Shown piece by piece: positions 62,788-64,000 of a stretch of DNA of 64,000 nt; within the stretch, counting starts at the first letter, position 1; every line of letters starts with the position of its first letter. A program made the position numbers and the translations under genes. The stretch is from Occultella aeris (lineage in GTDB: Bacteria > Actinomycetota > Actinomycetes > Actinomycetales > Beutenbergiaceae): assembly GCF_902703175.1 (NCBI RefSeq), contig NZ_CACRYJ010000068.1, positions 1 through 64,000 on the forward strand, read 5' to 3'. Under the pieces are notes generated by a model that was given only the letters and a program-made list of their open reading frames with translations, was not told the origin of the DNA and ran no database searches.

Positions 62788-64000
62788 ATGAGCGGCGATC
62801 AGCCACTCCCGCAATCCGCAGCACCGACGACAGAACCGGGTGACCTCACCCCGGAACTCATCGACACCGACATCTGGACGGACGAGATGGTGGCGCGCGC
62901 GGGCATCCCCGTGGTGCCGGTGCCGTTCGTGACGGTGGGCGGCGGCATCGGTTCCTTCGTGACCGTGGACTATCTACGGATCTACGGAGTGCCGGCGCAG
63001 CAGATCGTGGTCCTGACCGGTCTTGACGTGCCGTGGCAGAGCTACGAGTACCTGACGCGGGTCTCCCAGATCCCCCGCAACGAGCGGCTGCGCTCGGACT
63101 CCCAGTCGCGGCCGGACAACATCTGGGGCTTCCCGTCCTATGCGCTCTCCGAGGCGTTCGCGGCGAAGAGCCTCAAGGAGTTCGTGTGGCCGCTCTGGAA
63201 CGTGTTCACGGAGCCGATCCTGACGAACTACTTCACCCCGAGGGCCGGCCAGGCGTTCTCCTCGATGGAGAAGGAGATGAACCGGATCGGCTACCTCCAG
63301 TCCGTGCGCAAGGGGCAGGTCCGGATGGTCCGCCGGCGTGCGGGCGGCGGGTACTACACGATCCTGACCCCGCCCGCGGGGGCCGCGCAGACCAAGCGCA
63401 TCGCCTACCAGAGCCAGTACGTGCACATCGCGATCGGATACCCCGGCCTGAGGCTGCTCAAGGACCTGCAGGACTACCGGGAGCGCTACCGCGACCCCAC
63501 GAAGGTGGTCAACGCCTACGAGCCGCACGAGCAGGTCTACGACCAGCTCCGGATCCGCCCGGGCAAGGTGATCGTGCGTGGCGGCGGCATCGTCGCCTCG
63601 CGGGTGCTGCAGCGGCTCATCGACGACCGGGACAAGTACAACCTGCAGACGGAGATCCTCCAGGTGTTCCGCACGTTCTATACCGGGCCGCACGGGAAGG
63701 ACATATTCAACCGGCGCCCCGGCGGCCATGGCTGGGCCTATCAGGGCTTCAACTACCCGAAGTCGGTGTGGGGCGGTCAGCTCAAGGAGAAGATGGCCAA
63801 GCTCGAGGGCGACGCCCGCGCGCAGGCCTATGAGGAGATGGGCGGCACGAACACGCCGTTCCGAAAGAACTGGCTCGAGCAGCTCAAGCGCGGCCGGTCA
63901 CAGGGTTGGTACCGCGAGATGCAGGGCGCGTTCGACTCGCTCCGCCCGGGACCGAACGGCGCCGGCGTGGTGGTCGCGATGAGCACCCAGCACGGCGCCC
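62788..64000 (+). CDS. putative nucleotide-binding oxidoreductase-like protein, 3' end cut by the window
   Basis: The open frame runs from ATG 62788 (AAGGGAG about 5 nt upstream) to the window end, at least 404 codons. Near residues 45-60 is PFVTVGGGIGSFVTVDYLRI, a glycine-rich loop after a beta strand as in FAD/NAD(P)-binding Rossmann folds. Near 255-275 is a second one, VIVRGGGIVASRVLQRLI. Segments such as LRSDSQSRPDNIWGFPSYA and GHGWAYQGFNYPKSVWGGQL look conserved but I cannot assign a family. No signal peptide is seen. The promoter region before it (62581-62787) separates it from the divergent methyltransferase operon. An oxidoreductase is a guess. Confidence 0.6.
   Translation, partial: MSGDQPLPQSAAPTTEPGDLTPELIDTDIWTDEMVARAGIPVVPVPFVTVGGGIGSFVTVDYLRIYGVPAQQIVVLTGLDVPWQSYEYLTRVSQIPRNERLRSDSQSRPDNIWGFPSYALSEAFAAKSLKEFVWPLWNVFTEPILTNYFTPRAGQAFSSMEKEMNRIGYLQSVRKGQVRMVRRRAGGGYYTILTPPAGAAQTKRIAYQSQYVHIAIGYPGLRLLKDLQDYRERYRDPTKVVNAYEPHEQVYDQLRIRPGKVIVRGGGIVASRVLQRLIDDRDKYNLQTEILQVFRTFYTGPHGKDIFNRRPGGHGWAYQGFNYPKSVWGGQLKEKMAKLEGDARAQAYEEMGGTNTPFRKNWLEQLKRGRSQGWYREMQGAFDSLRPGPNGAGVVVAMSTQHGA

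Overview
The window is chromosomal DNA of a high-GC Gram-positive bacterium (Actinomycetota, probably Micrococcales). Marker genes support this: an ANTAR response regulator of the PdtaR type, RbpA, WhiA, a CoaE-UPF0157 fusion, an Lsr2-like fragment, and the gene order polA - pfk - rpsA - coaE - uvrB - uvrA - uvrC - rapZ - yvcK - whiA - gap - pgk - tpiA - secG - rbpA. The genus is not determinable by eye.

Left part, about 1-12.8 kb, is accessory DNA, visibly less GC-rich than the rest for most of its length. It holds a minus-strand polysaccharide-utilisation locus: an FAD-dependent oxidoreductase, a Tat-exported heparinase II/III-family lyase, and an Lpl/Ytc-type sugar ABC transporter (Tat lipoprotein plus two permeases). 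The oxidoreductase and the lyase each have the same 23-bp operator-like element upstream. Next comes a decayed stretch (a metallophosphoesterase pseudogene in several frames, another unrecognised remnant, a tRNA-like relic), a secreted beta-propeller protein and an Lsr2 N-terminal fragment. The region ends at an intact tRNA-Leu, and 29 bp of that tRNA's 3' end recur as a near-exact direct repeat at 10.24 kb. This looks like the scar of an integrated element.

Middle part, 12.9-31 kb, is core genome: PdtaR, a GNAT, a hotdog thioesterase, polA, a methyltransferase, 6-phosphofructokinase, ribosomal protein S1, pyroglutamyl peptidase and CoaE-UPF0157. These are followed by a DrrAB-type ABC exporter with a divergent TetR regulator and two operator palindromes, an OsmC protein, an alpha/beta hydrolase and UvrB.

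At 29.7-34.1 kb lies the most unusual locus: a caspase-family (C14) protein divergent from a CHAT-domain protein. The CHAT protein continues through one transmembrane helix into a carbohydrate-binding-like outer domain. Two tandem direct repeats lie between the genes. It may be a two-protease signalling or defence system.

At 34.2-39.3 kb is an amino-sugar locus: an RpiR regulator with SIS domain, a second SIS protein, and an NgcEFG-like GlcNAc/chitobiose ABC transporter. Then come a GCS2-type carboxylate-amine ligase, a TerC membrane protein behind a yybP-ykoY (Mn2+) riboswitch, a YciI protein, an AraC regulator divergent from an SDR, an MBL hydrolase and a GH15 enzyme.

Right part, 46.8-64 kb: uvrA (with an SOS-like box), OsmC, uvrC, rapZ-yvcK-whiA, the glycolytic run gap-pgk-tpiA, secG, rbpA, a three-gene operon (O-methyltransferase plus two bacterial PH-domain membrane proteins), and a truncated gene with glycine-rich nucleotide-binding-like motifs. 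Many core genes (polA, coaE, uvrB, uvrC, uvrA, pcp) have a -10-like hexamer 6-7 nt before the start codon and no clear Shine-Dalgarno sequence, suggesting leaderless transcripts.
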